Source of the DNA: Pseudomonas sp.
GTDB taxonomy: Bacteria > Pseudomonadota > Gammaproteobacteria > Pseudomonadales > Pseudomonadaceae
Length of the DNA stretch: 33,202 nucleotides
Assembly: GCF_030150285.1 (NCBI RefSeq)
Contig: NZ_JASLGE010000001.1
Location: 1 to 33,202 of the forward strand
Direction of reading: 5' to 3'
Positions within the stretch are counted from its first letter, which is position 1. The number at the start of each line of letters is the position of its first letter. A program made the translations under genes and the position numbers. This document shows positions 1 to 8,677 of the stretch, piece by piece. A model generated the notes under the pieces. That model was not told the DNA's origin, did not search any database, and saw only the letters and a program-made list of their open reading frames with translations.

Positions 1-82
1 CATCCCGAACTCAGTAGTGAAACGATGCATCGCCGATGGTAGTGTGGGGTTTCCCCATGTGAGAGTAGGTCATCGTCAAGAT
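1..82 (+). rRNA. rrf: 5S ribosomal RNA, 3' part (gene enters from the left)
   Basis: The first bases match the second half of a Pseudomonas 5S rRNA, including the stretch CCGAACTCAGTAGTGAAACG and the GAGAGTAGGTCATCGTC 3' arm. The 5' part lies outside the window. It is followed at once by a strong intrinsic terminator, as expected at the end of an rRNA operon. The exact 3' end, position 82 or one or two bases later, is estimated from the typical 5S length. Confidence 0.95.
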
Positions 83-90
83 TAAATTCC

Positions 91-130
91 AAACCCCCTG
101 TCTGCTCACGCAGACAGGGGGTTTGTTTTT
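91..130 (+). terminator. Intrinsic terminator of the rRNA operon
   Basis: A perfect 15-bp stem (91-105 with 110-124) closes a four-base loop and is followed by GTTTTT. It sits 8 bases after the 5S rRNA end and so terminates the rrn operon. Confidence 0.95.
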
Positions 131-280
131 GGGCTCGAAAATTAAGACGGCTATTTTTCAAGAGACATCCTGCAGGCTGGCTACTCATCCACCTTCAGAT
201 GACCTTGAAATAAGACACAGTTATTTTGTTGGGCGGGCCCTAGAATAGGTCAGTCATTTTTTGAGCCAGAGACTCCTTTT

Positions 281-940
281 ATGCCAGATCCGGTTGACCC
301 CCTACGGGTGTCAGAGTTACCGCTGGATGAGTTAGTGGCCTGCCATGAGTGCGATTTGTTGATGCGTAAACCGCATCTTGCCCTCGGTGAAAAAGCCCAA
401 TGCCCCCGCTGCGGTTACGAACTCTACGCTCACCGTCATAACGTCATTGAACGTAGCCTTGCACTTGTGATTGCGGCGTTGCTGCTTTACGTGCCGGCTA
501 ACTTTTTACCGATCATGCAGCTCAATCTACTGGGCCAGGTCTCGCAAGACACGGTATGGAGTGGTGTGATCGGTTTATTCGACACCGGCATGCAAGGCGT
601 CGCCGTGGTCGTTTTTCTCTGTAGCATGGGCATTCCGTTGCTTAAGTTGCTTTGCCAATTAGCGGTTCTGTTGAGCATCCGGTGGAATATCGGGCGCAGC
701 TACGGTTTGCTTCTTTATCGGATTTACCACCATCTGCGCGACTGGGGCATGCTTGAGGTTTACCTGATGGGCGTGCTGGTCGCGATCGTTAAACTGGTCG
801 ATTTGGCAGAGCTGAGCCTTGGGCTTGGCTTGATCTGCTTCGTCAGCCTGCTATTGGTTCAGATAGCGCTGGAGGTGGTCATGTCACCCCACCAGATTTG
901 GCAGGCACTCTCCGGGGAGGATCTTCATGCGGGCGATTGA
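281..940 (+). CDS. pqiA: PqiA-type inner-membrane protein (first copy)
   Basis: 219-residue integral membrane protein of the PqiA (paraquat-inducible A) family. The cytoplasmic N-terminus has a zinc-ribbon-like pair of CxxC motifs (CHEC near residue 21 and CPRC near residue 41). The signature VPANFLPIM follows near residue 70, then about four hydrophobic segments. PqiA-type proteins are the membrane partners of MCE proteins that bridge the inner and outer membranes for lipid transport; that role is family knowledge. The downstream PqiA-like gene overlaps it by 14 bp, so the two are translationally coupled. E. coli PqiA carries two such modules in one chain; here they are split into two genes. 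No strong Shine-Dalgarno is visible before ATG 281. Confidence 0.93.
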   Translation: MPDPVDPLRVSELPLDELVACHECDLLMRKPHLALGEKAQCPRCGYELYAHRHNVIERSLALVIAALLLYVPANFLPIMQLNLLGQVSQDTVWSGVIGLFDTGMQGVAVVVFLCSMGIPLLKLLCQLAVLLSIRWNIGRSYGLLLYRIYHHLRDWGMLEVYLMGVLVAIVKLVDLAELSLGLGLICFVSLLLVQIALEVVMSPHQIWQALSGEDLHAGD

Positions 941-1550
941 TGCGGGCATTCTGACTTGTACGGAGTGCCATCAACTCAATAGGCAAGCGCCTGACACCGA
1001 TGAGCAAACCTGCACCCGTTGTGGTGCCTGGGTTCACGCACGACGGCCCAATAGCCTGATGCGTACCTGGGCGTTGCTGTTGACCTCGGCGATTCTCTAT
1101 ATTCCTGCCAACCTGTTACCGATCATGACGATCAACGCGTTGGGCCAGGGCGAGCCCAGCACGATCATGTCGGGTGTTGTCGAATTGGTGCAACACGGCA
1201 TGATTCCAATTGCGGCGGTGGTGTTTATCGCCAGTATTCTAGTGCCCACGTTCAAACTGGTGGGCATTGGCTTGTTGCTGTTCTCAGTTCAGCGCCATCA
1301 GCCACTCTCAGCTCGCCAGCGCATTATCATGTACCGGTTTATCGAATTCATTGGCCGCTGGTCAATGCTGGATATTTTCGTTATCGCCATTTTGGTCGCG
1401 GTGGTGAATTTTGGTCGCATTGCCAGCGTTGAGGCCAATTTTGGCGCTGTTGCCTTTGCCAGTGTGGTGATACTAACGATGCTTGCTGCTGTAACTTTCG
1501 ATCCCAGGCTGATTTGGGATAACACGGAGTCGGACGACGACCATGAGTGA
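927..1550 (+). CDS. pqiA: PqiA-type inner-membrane protein (second copy)
   Basis: 207 residues. It is the second half-module of the PqiA system: CxxC pairs (CTEC near residue 11, CTRC near residue 29), the signature IPANLLPIM and about four membrane segments. A strong GGGGAGG Shine-Dalgarno (about 913-919) lies inside the preceding gene, which supports ATG 927. It overlaps the previous gene by 14 bp and the following pqiB-like gene by 8 bp. The three genes therefore form one tightly coupled operon for an envelope lipid-transport bridge. Which lipids move, and in which direction, cannot be seen from sequence. Confidence 0.93.
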   Translation: MRAIDAGILTCTECHQLNRQAPDTDEQTCTRCGAWVHARRPNSLMRTWALLLTSAILYIPANLLPIMTINALGQGEPSTIMSGVVELVQHGMIPIAAVVFIASILVPTFKLVGIGLLLFSVQRHQPLSARQRIIMYRFIEFIGRWSMLDIFVIAILVAVVNFGRIASVEANFGAVAFASVVILTMLAAVTFDPRLIWDNTESDDDHE

Positions 1551-3846
1551 TTTACCTACCGCTAAAACCCGTCCGGCGTCCAATTGGTCGGCCATATGGA
1601 TTCTCCCCCTCATCGCACTGATCATCGGTGGATGGCTGGGATGGCGCGCCTACAGCCAGACCGGGATAGACATCCAGGTACGTTTTGAGAGTGGCGAGGG
1701 TATTGTCGCCAACAAGACCGAAGTGGTTTACAAAGGCATGCCAGTCGGTAAGGTCAAGACATTGGCTCTCGACGAGACAGGCCCTAGCAAGGGTGTGATT
1801 GCCACCGTCGAAATGGACAAGGACGTCGAGCAATACCTCAAGACCAATACCCGTTTTTGGCTGGTCAAACCCAGTGTGTCATTGGCCGGAATCACCGGTC
1901 TCGAAACGTTGGTGTCCGGTAATTATATTGCCGTCAGCCCGGGCGATGGCGAGCCAATGCGCAAGTTCAAAGCGTTGTCGCAAGAGCCACCGCTCTCGGA
2001 CGCCAAGCCGGGTTTACACCTTTCGCTTAAAGCCGATCGTCTGGGTTCACTGAACCGCGGTAGCCCGGTCTTTTATAAGCAGATCCAGGTCGGCCAGATC
2101 AAAAGTTACGTGCTGTCTGAAGACCAGAACACGGTTGAAATTAAAGTCTTCATTGAGCCGACCTACGCCAATCTGGTTCGTAAACATACGCGCTTCTGGA
2201 ACGCCAGCGGTATCAGTATCGATGCCAACCTCTCCGGGGTAAAACTGCGCAGCGAATCGTTGGCCAGTATCGTCGCCGGGGGTATCGCATTCGCCACGCC
2301 GGAGAACCGCAAGGACAGCCCACCGACGGATCCGAGCTTGCCGTTCCGCCTATATGAGGACTTCGACGCGGCACAAGCCGGGATCAAGGTGAAGGTCAAA
2401 CTCAGTGACTTTGAAGGCCTGCAAGCAGGTCGCACACCCGTGATGTACAAGGGTATCCAGGTCGGCAGCCTCAAGGCTTTGAAAGTGGACCCGGACCTGA
2501 CCAGCGCCAGCGCCGAGTTAACCCTCGACCCGCTCGCTGAAGATTATCTGGTGCAAGGCACTCAGTTCTGGGTGGTCAAGCCTTCTATCTCACTGGCCGG
2601 TATTACCGGGTTGGAGGCCCTTGTAAAAGGCAATTACATCGCCATTCGGCCGGGCGATAAAGGCAGCCCTCCTGAACGCGAGTTTGTGGCCCGCCCCAAG
2701 GCTCCGCCGCTGGACCTGCGCTCCCCGGGTCTGCACATGGTGCTTTTCACCGACAACCTGGGCTCGCTGGAGGTTGGCAGTCCGATTCTCTATAAACAGG
2801 TGAAAGTCGGTTCGGTCCAGAGCTACCAATTCTCCCGTACCAAGAAACAATTGGTGATTGGTGTGCACATTGAGAAGGAATACGAAAATCTGGTGAACGC
2901 GTCTACCCGTTTCTGGAATGCCAGTGGCATTACGCTCACGGGGGGATTGACGGGCGGTATCCAAGTTAAAAGTGAATCCCTGCAAAGCTTGATGGCGGGC
3001 GGAATTGCCTTTGAAACCCCGCAGGCTGTCGCCCCTCTGCAAAAGCGTATTCCGCGTTTTCGTCTCTTCAATGACCGTGATTCAGCCATGCAACAAGGGG
3101 TTGCAGTTACGATCAAGGTGGCTCGCGCCGATGGACTACGTAGCGGTGCACCTATTCGGTTCAAGGGCGTGGATGTCGGTAGCATTGAGAGCGTCGGGTT
3201 GAGTGATGACCTTCAATCGGTCGTGCTCAAGGCTTTGATCACTGAAATGCCTGAGCGAATTGCGCGGGCAGGGAGCCAGTTCTGGGTGGTCAAACCCGAG
3301 TTGGGCCTGATGAAGACTGCCAATCTCGAAACGCTGGTCACGGGGCAGTACCTGGAAGTACAGCCAGCCATAAAAGACCGTGGCCCGCAAACCGCTTTTG
3401 TGGCGCTGGATCAAGCACCTGATGCAGTGGCTGCTCAAAAGGGCTTGAGCCTGGTATTGAGTGCGGCCCGGCGTGGTTCGCTCAAGGAGGGCGTCCCGGT
3501 AACTTACCGTGAAGTTACGGTTGGCAAGGTGACGAGCTATGAACTGGGCAGCACTGCAGACCGTGTGTTGGTACATATTCTGATCGAACCGCGCTATGCG
3601 CCGTTGGTGCGCAGCGGCAGCCGTTTCTGGAACACCAGTGGGTTCGGTGTCGATTTTGGTTTGTTCAAAGGCGCGACAATTCGTACCGAGTCCCTTGAAA
3701 CCCTGGTTCAAGGCGGGATTGCCTTCGCCACGCCAGAGGGCGATAAAATGGGCAACCCGGCTCGGCCAGAGCAAACCTTCCCGTTGTTCGACAAATTCGA
3801 AGAGGAATGGCTGCAATGGGCACCGAAGATTCCGTTGGCTAAATAG
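1543..3846 (+). CDS. pqiB: PqiB/LetB-type MCE-domain protein with six MCE repeats
   Basis: 767 residues. A short cytoplasmic N-terminus is followed by one membrane anchor (about residues 15-33), and the rest is periplasmic. I count six MCE repeats starting near residues 43, 158, 281, 396, 519 and 634, each with a form of the core '(Y/F)KgxxVGxvxs'. E. coli PqiB has three MCE domains and YebT/LetB seven, so this protein is intermediate. MCE rings stack into a tube that carries lipids across the periplasm (family knowledge). ATG 1543 overlaps the upstream PqiA-like gene. An outer-membrane PqiC lipoprotein gene is absent downstream; a terminator follows instead. Confidence 0.93.
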   Translation: MSDLPTAKTRPASNWSAIWILPLIALIIGGWLGWRAYSQTGIDIQVRFESGEGIVANKTEVVYKGMPVGKVKTLALDETGPSKGVIATVEMDKDVEQYLKTNTRFWLVKPSVSLAGITGLETLVSGNYIAVSPGDGEPMRKFKALSQEPPLSDAKPGLHLSLKADRLGSLNRGSPVFYKQIQVGQIKSYVLSEDQNTVEIKVFIEPTYANLVRKHTRFWNASGISIDANLSGVKLRSESLASIVAGGIAFATPENRKDSPPTDPSLPFRLYEDFDAAQAGIKVKVKLSDFEGLQAGRTPVMYKGIQVGSLKALKVDPDLTSASAELTLDPLAEDYLVQGTQFWVVKPSISLAGITGLEALVKGNYIAIRPGDKGSPPEREFVARPKAPPLDLRSPGLHMVLFTDNLGSLEVGSPILYKQVKVGSVQSYQFSRTKKQLVIGVHIEKEYENLVNASTRFWNASGITLTGGLTGGIQVKSESLQSLMAGGIAFETPQAVAPLQKRIPRFRLFNDRDSAMQQGVAVTIKVARADGLRSGAPIRFKGVDVGSIESVGLSDDLQSVVLKALITEMPERIARAGSQFWVVKPELGLMKTANLETLVTGQYLEVQPAIKDRGPQTAFVALDQAPDAVAAQKGLSLVLSAARRGSLKEGVPVTYREVTVGKVTSYELGSTADRVLVHILIEPRYAPLVRSGSRFWNTSGFGVDFGLFKGATIRTESLETLVQGGIAFATPEGDKMGNPARPEQTFPLFDKFEEEWLQWAPKIPLAK

Positions 3847-3864
3847 CTCGCTGCACGCTCACTT

Positions 3865-3896
3865 AAAACCGCGATCATTGATCGCGGTTTTTTTTC
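3865..3896 (+). terminator. Intrinsic terminator of the pqi operon
   Basis: A 12-bp perfect stem (3865-3876 with 3880-3891) with a three-base loop runs into an uninterrupted T tract. It lies 19 bases after the pqiB-like stop codon. The A-rich left flank means it could also work on the minus strand. Confidence 0.93.
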
Positions 3897-4211
3897 GCCT
3901 CCTCATTCTCCCCCTCGGCAAGCCGCACGCCTTTCAATCCCAACCATTTCAAAAACTTCAGATAATTCTTACGTTGAATTTGCCTAGGGTAAGTTAATTT
4001 TTTCCCAGTTTCGTCGTTTGGGTCAGGTCACTATTTAAGGAGTTAAATAATAGGGGTGTGGCCAATAATAATGCGGCAAAACGTTTGGGTGACACTATTT
4101 GAATGGCTCACGGATGAAGCTCTTGGGTTGAAGGTGCGCAAGGTTGCGCCTGAAAACAAGTTGAATTTAAAGGGTGGTTCCCGAAACTTAATAATCTAAA
4201 GGAAATTTAAA
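3897..4211 (+). promoter_or_regulatory. Gene-free, AT-rich leader of the fimbrial operon
   Basis: No credible gene lies here. The stretch is AT-rich compared with the flanking core genes. It holds two perfect short inverted repeats: TATTTAA-ggag-TTAAATA (4032-4049) and GCGCAA-gg-TTGCGC (4136-4149). An AAGGA Shine-Dalgarno sits just before ATG 4212. The region must contain the promoter of the fimbrial operon and is the obvious target for the BvgA-like regulator at 16510-17139. No -35/-10 pair could be fixed by eye. Confidence 0.6.
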
Positions 4212-4745
4212 ATGAAGTTTGCAAGCAAAACTGCTTTGGTCTCCATGTTCATGTTGGCAGGCTCTGCCTCAATGGTTCAGGCTGCGCCTAGTGCAGGGCA
4301 TGGTACTGTTACTTTTGAAGGCTCAATTATTGAGGCAGCCTGCTCTATTAGTCCAGAAAGCGTTGATCAAACTGTAGGCTTGGGGCAAGTAGCGAAGTCG
4401 CAACTTGATGAAGGTGGGACCAGTGCGCCAAAAACGTTCTATATCAAACTGGTAGGTTGCGACACCACGACACTTAAAAGTGTGACGACTACCTTTACAG
4501 GTGCTGAGTCCTCAACGGTACCGGGCGCACTGGGCATTGTCGGTACTGCAAATGGTGCGGGAATTATGATGACAGACGGCGCGGGTGCAGCGGTTGTGTT
4601 AGGTACCCCAACGAGCAAAACGGCTCTCGGTAGCCCAAACACTAATCTGCAGTTTGGTGCATTCCTGAAAGGCGCAGCCGCAGAAGATGCTGTCGTGCCT
4701 GGTGAGTTTACTGCCATCACTAACTTCTCATTGGCTTATCAATAA
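4212..4745 (+). CDS. Major fimbrial subunit (type 1/Pap/MR-P family pilin)
   Basis: 177 residues with a clear signal peptide (MKFASK, then a hydrophobic core, cleaved after VQA near residue 24). The mature part starts with a donor-strand-like segment (GTVTFEGSI). It has the two cysteines of chaperone-usher pilins (near residues 44 and 84) and the typical C-terminal beta strand ending SLAYQ with a penultimate tyrosine. Being first in the operon, with a good AAGGA site and an intercistronic hairpin behind it, it is most likely the major shaft pilin, equivalent to MrpA/PapA. Codon use is more AT-rich than in the downstream genes. Family is certain; the exact role is inferred from position. Confidence 0.93.
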   Translation: MKFASKTALVSMFMLAGSASMVQAAPSAGHGTVTFEGSIIEAACSISPESVDQTVGLGQVAKSQLDEGGTSAPKTFYIKLVGCDTTTLKSVTTTFTGAESSTVPGALGIVGTANGAGIMMTDGAGAAVVLGTPTSKTALGSPNTNLQFGAFLKGAAAEDAVVPGEFTAITNFSLAYQ

Positions 4746-4750
4746 GTTCT

Positions 4751-4780
4751 TTACCCTGCCGCCGCGAGGTGGCAGGGTAA
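4751..4780 (+). promoter_or_regulatory. Intercistronic hairpin behind the major pilin
   Basis: A 13-bp stem with one mismatch (4751-4763 with 4768-4780) has a four-base loop and no T tract after it. Hairpins in this place in pilus operons stabilise the pilin message or limit read-through into the minor-subunit genes. The structure is seen directly; the role is inferred. Confidence 0.75.
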
Positions 4781-4795
4781 ATTGAAAATGAGAAC

Positions 4796-5365
4796 ATGCT
4801 CGTGAATGTAATAATGCAGTTGGCTATTACTTCTTCGCTCGCACTTTTAATGGCTCCTTTTAATAGCGTCATGTCGGCTGGGCAACCCAATGGTGTTGTG
4901 ACACTCGGCGGCGAGATTCTTGATACGGCCTGCGCCATAGATACGAGCAGCGCTTATCAAGTTATTGAAATGGATCCCATGCCCGTCGGCCGACTTATTC
5001 GGCTGGGCGAGGGCGACCCTCATTCATTCACCTTACGTTTAACCAATTGCTCACTCACCCGTAACAACCCAAATCGTCCGGGTGAGAAGTTGCCCGACTG
5101 GCAACACGTACGCGTGACCTTTGACGGTGTACCGGACCGTCAAGGCCGTTCTTTCGCGGCCAATGGTTCTTCACAGGGTGTGGCCTTCCATATCATCGAT
5201 GCCCAAGGCCACGAAAGCGTTCCGGGCGTGCCCATGGCCATGGTTCCGCTCTCCAGCGCCAGGGACCAAGTGCTGCATTACACCCTCAAATTGGTCGGAA
5301 ATGACCAGCCTCTTTCTGTAGGCAGTCACCGCGCGGCGGTGCGCTTCAGGCTGGAGTATTACTGA
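4796..5365 (+). CDS. Fimbrial subunit, PapH/MrpB-like by position
   Basis: 189 residues, secreted pilin-fold protein. A hydrophobic N-terminus ends near MSA (about residue 28), followed by GVVTLGGEILDTAC with the first conserved cysteine; the second cysteine is in RLTNCS. The C-terminus ends RFRLEYY. It shares the segment SSAYQ(V/T)(I/V)E with the subunit at 8670-9260, so the two are paralogues. In mrp and pap operons the gene between major pilin and usher encodes the PapH-type anchor/terminator subunit, so that role is inferred. The start is uncertain: ATG 4796 has a weak ribosome site, and ATG 4814 is an alternative. Confidence 0.88.
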   Translation: MLVNVIMQLAITSSLALLMAPFNSVMSAGQPNGVVTLGGEILDTACAIDTSSAYQVIEMDPMPVGRLIRLGEGDPHSFTLRLTNCSLTRNNPNRPGEKLPDWQHVRVTFDGVPDRQGRSFAANGSSQGVAFHIIDAQGHESVPGVPMAMVPLSSARDQVLHYTLKLVGNDQPLSVGSHRAAVRFRLEYY

Positions 5366-5366
5366 T

Positions 5367-7919
5367 ATGGTTGGCCTGTTCTCCATGCTTAAAACGTCAA
5401 CGATAAAAGCCGTGTGGCCGCCCTGTGTCATGAGCGGGCTGATGGTCGTGGCTGGCAGCGCAATTGCAGCCGGCGATATCCAGTTCAACACTGACATTCT
5501 TGATCTTAACGATCGCTCCAATATCGACCTGTCGCAATTCTCGCGCAGCGGCTTCATCCTGCCCGGAGTTTACCCGATGAACGTGCACATCAACGCCCAA
5601 AGCCTGGGCGAGCAGCGCATCGTTTTCACCCCTCCCGAGGATGACCCCAAAGGCAGTGAGGCCTGCCTGTCGCCCGAACTGGTTGCGCTACTGGGGCTCA
5701 AAGAGGGTAAGGGAACTGAACTGACCTGGTGGAAAAACAATGAGTGCCTGAATATTCGCAGTTTGCCCGGCATGGAAGTCGCGGGCGATCTAAGCACCTC
5801 GACCCTGCGCATCTCGTTGCCGCAAGCCTATCTGCAATACACCGCGCAAAACTGGGACCCGCCTTCGCGGTGGGATGACGGCGTGCCGGGCCTGTTGTTT
5901 GATTATAACCTCACCGCCCAATCCATTCGTGCCAATAACGATGGTGCCAAAAATAACCTCAGCGGCAATGGCACCCTTGGTGCCAACGTAGGGGCATGGC
6001 GGGTGCGTGCAGACTGGCAAGGGCGTGTCGATGCCGAAGACAGCAGTCGCACTCAGCGTCTGGAGTGGAACCGCTTTTATGCTTACCGCGCATTGCCAGC
6101 CCTGCAGGCACGTTTGTCGGTGGGCGAAAACTACTTGTACTCCGACCTATTTGACAGCTTTCGGTTTACCGGTGTGTCGCTCAATTCAGACGACAACCAG
6201 TTGCCGCCCAACTTGCGCGGCTACGCCCCGGAAGTTGTGGGTGTCGCCCGTACTAATGCCAAAGTCGTCATCAGCCAGCAAGGGCGAGTGCTGTATGAAG
6301 CGCTGGTGGCCGCAGGGCCATTCCGCATCCAGGACCTCAACGATGCCGTCAGCGGCTCGATGGACGTACGGGTGGAGGAGCAAGACGGCTCGGTACAGAC
6401 CTTCAAGGTCGAGTCCGCCAGCATTCCTTACCTCACCCGGCCGGGGAGCGTACGTTTCAAAGTGGCGGCGGGCAGGCCTTCCAACCTGCAAGAGGGCGAT
6501 GACGGCAACGTATTCAGTACTGGAGAATTTTCCTGGGGGGTCAGTAACGGCTGGTCACTGTTTGGCGGGGCCATCACCGACAACAATTACCGCGCTTTTT
6601 CAGTGGGTGTTGGCCGCGACCTGATGGCCTTCGGTGCGGTTTCACTGGACACCACCCGAGCCAGCACCACGTTGCGCGACGGCACGTACTCCGGGGCTTC
6701 GTACCGTTTGAGTTATTCCAAACGTTTTGAAGAGTACGATAGCCAGGTCTCGTTCGCAGGGTATCGCTTTTCACAAAAAGACTACCTGAGCATGAGCGAG
6801 TACCTCGATGTTCGTCACTACGGCGGCGAAGTAGGCGGCAGCAAATCGCTGTATACGGCCACCTTTAACAAACAATTTCGCGATGCCGGTGTATCGGTCT
6901 ACCTGGACTACAGCAATCAGTCCTATTGGGACCGGCCCGACAGCGAGCGCTGGAACCTCTCTGTGTCGCGCTACTTCGATGTGGGCTCTGTCAAAAGTCT
7001 CAGCATGTCCCTCAACATGTTCCAGACCCAGCAGCGTCAAGCGCCCACCAGCAAAGGTATGTTCCTCACCTTCAGCATGCCCCTGGGCCGTTCGGGCTCA
7101 CTGTCCAGCACCTTCAACAGAACCCAGAACACCAACAATTATTCGACGCGCTACAGCGACCGTATCAATGAGCGCAACAACTATCAGTTGGCCGCAAGCG
7201 ACACCTCGGTTAGTGGTTTCCTGAGCCACGCCGGTGATCGAGCCGATATAGACCTCAGCGCAGGTATCGAGAAAGGCAGCCGTTCAAACCTCAGCCTGTC
7301 TGCCCGTGGTGGCGGCACGCTGACCAAAGACGGCGCGGCATTGCACCGCAGCTCCAGCATGGGCGGGACCCGCCTGATGGTCGACACCAGTGGCGTGGCA
7401 GATGTACCGATACGGGGTTACGGCGCGCCGACCCGCAGCAACGGCTTCGGCAAAGCGGTGATATCGGACATCAGCAGCTTCTACCGCACCTCTGCCAGTG
7501 TTGATCTGGAAAGCCTGCCGAGCAACATCGAAGCCACCCAATCGGTCACCGAACTGACCCTTACCGAAGGTGCCATCGGCTATCGCACCCTGGCGGTGAT
7601 TTCCGGCCAGAAAGCCATGGCCATGCTGCGCCTGCCCGATGGCAGCGTCCCGCCGTTCGGTGCCCTGGTCAAGAATGAAAAGCAACAGGATACCGGCATC
7701 GTCAATGACGAAGGCAGCGTGTACCTGAGCGGCATTCAGCCCAGCTCACACATGATCGTGAGTTGGGGAGGGACCGAGCGCTGCAATCTGACCTTGCCTG
7801 AGGTGCTCCCGGTCGACGGGCTGGCCTCGACCATGAACCTGCTGTGCCAGCCTATCAAAGCTGACAGCACACCCGCCTCGGCAGTATTGCCTGATGTTTT
7901 GGAGAAAAAAGCCTCATGA
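5367..7919 (+). CDS. Outer-membrane fimbrial usher
   Basis: 850 residues, the usual length of a FimD/PapC-type usher. A signal peptide ends near SAIAAG (about residue 34). It is followed by the N-terminal periplasmic domain (FNTDILDL...), a beta barrel with a plug domain starting around residue 280 (GYAPEVVGVA, then VSQQGRVLYE), and C-terminal periplasmic domains rich in beta strands with a closing cysteine pair (CNLTLP, LLCQP). The usher takes chaperone-subunit complexes and polymerises them through the outer membrane. Its start is two bases after the preceding stop, and its stop overlaps the chaperone start by 4 bp, so subunit, usher and chaperone are co-translated. Confidence 0.97.
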   Translation: MVGLFSMLKTSTIKAVWPPCVMSGLMVVAGSAIAAGDIQFNTDILDLNDRSNIDLSQFSRSGFILPGVYPMNVHINAQSLGEQRIVFTPPEDDPKGSEACLSPELVALLGLKEGKGTELTWWKNNECLNIRSLPGMEVAGDLSTSTLRISLPQAYLQYTAQNWDPPSRWDDGVPGLLFDYNLTAQSIRANNDGAKNNLSGNGTLGANVGAWRVRADWQGRVDAEDSSRTQRLEWNRFYAYRALPALQARLSVGENYLYSDLFDSFRFTGVSLNSDDNQLPPNLRGYAPEVVGVARTNAKVVISQQGRVLYEALVAAGPFRIQDLNDAVSGSMDVRVEEQDGSVQTFKVESASIPYLTRPGSVRFKVAAGRPSNLQEGDDGNVFSTGEFSWGVSNGWSLFGGAITDNNYRAFSVGVGRDLMAFGAVSLDTTRASTTLRDGTYSGASYRLSYSKRFEEYDSQVSFAGYRFSQKDYLSMSEYLDVRHYGGEVGGSKSLYTATFNKQFRDAGVSVYLDYSNQSYWDRPDSERWNLSVSRYFDVGSVKSLSMSLNMFQTQQRQAPTSKGMFLTFSMPLGRSGSLSSTFNRTQNTNNYSTRYSDRINERNNYQLAASDTSVSGFLSHAGDRADIDLSAGIEKGSRSNLSLSARGGGTLTKDGAALHRSSSMGGTRLMVDTSGVADVPIRGYGAPTRSNGFGKAVISDISSFYRTSASVDLESLPSNIEATQSVTELTLTEGAIGYRTLAVISGQKAMAMLRLPDGSVPPFGALVKNEKQQDTGIVNDEGSVYLSGIQPSSHMIVSWGGTERCNLTLPEVLPVDGLASTMNLLCQPIKADSTPASAVLPDVLEKKAS

Positions 7920-8677
7920 GCCTCAACCCCCGTTTTGCCCCTTTTGCATTGGGCCTGTTGGCGATGTGCCTGATCAACACCAGCAAGGCCGCCATCGGCC
8001 TGGACCGCACCCGGGTGATTTTTGACGGCAGCAAAGACGCCGTCAGCATGAACATCACCAATAACAACACCGAGCTGCCATACCTTGCCCAGGGCTGGAT
8101 CGAAGACGAGTCCGGTAAAAAAATCAGCACCCCGCTGACCGTATTGCCCCCTGTGCAACGCCTTGAGCCAGGCAAGAACAGTCAGGTCAAGGTCCAGGCC
8201 CTACCAGCAGCTAAGTTACTGCCCCAGGACCGCGAAAGTGTCTACTACTTCAATCTGCGTGAAATACCGCCGCGTAGCGACAAAACCAATACGCTGCAAA
8301 TTGCGTTGCAGACGCGCATCAAACTGTTCTACCGCCCGGCGTCGATCATCCCTACCCAGCAGCAACAGGCTAACCCCTGGCAGGAAAAGTTGACCCTGAC
8401 CCGTCAGGGCGATTATTACCAAGTCAATAATCCGACCCCGTATTACGTGACGCTGGTGGATGCGCGCAACAGCAAGGACGGTAAAACCGCAGACGGCTTC
8501 GAGCCGCTGATGGTCCCGCCCAGAGGTGCCCTTACACTGGGGCCGACCGCTGCAGCGCTGGGCAACACGCCGTACCTGACCTATATCAATGACTACGGCG
8601 GCCGCCCAACCCTGGCCTTCATCTGTGCCGGCAATGAATGCAGCGTCGACCTCAAGGCTTCTTCGCGCCATGAATAG
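7916..8677 (+). CDS. Periplasmic fimbrial chaperone (PapD family)
   Basis: 253 residues. A signal peptide (cleaved near SKA, about residue 24) leads into a two-domain PapD-type immunoglobulin fold. The conserved N-terminal arginine (LDRTRVIF) and the lysine before strand G1 (RIKLFYRP) that anchor the subunit C-terminus are both present. So are the family motif YYFNLREIPP and a C-terminal cysteine pair (FICAGNECS). It folds and caps pilus subunits by donor-strand complementation before handing them to the usher. ATG 7916 overlaps the usher stop, and its end overlaps the next subunit gene by 8 bp. Confidence 0.97.
   Translation: MSLNPRFAPFALGLLAMCLINTSKAAIGLDRTRVIFDGSKDAVSMNITNNNTELPYLAQGWIEDESGKKISTPLTVLPPVQRLEPGKNSQVKVQALPAAKLLPQDRESVYYFNLREIPPRSDKTNTLQIALQTRIKLFYRPASIIPTQQQQANPWQEKLTLTRQGDYYQVNNPTPYYVTLVDARNSKDGKTADGFEPLMVPPRGALTLGPTAAALGNTPYLTYINDYGGRPTLAFICAGNECSVDLKASSRHE

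Noticed and set aside
205..246. Sigma-70 promoter for the pqi operon (TTGAAA with TAGAAT)
   Set aside because: The two elements are about 30 bases apart, too far for one promoter; no convincing pair was found.
8589..8669. Upstream extension of the fimbrial subunit at 8670
   Set aside because: It would lie inside the chaperone gene and put polar residues before the signal peptide. ATG 8670 gives a normal signal peptide and a typical stop/start overlap.
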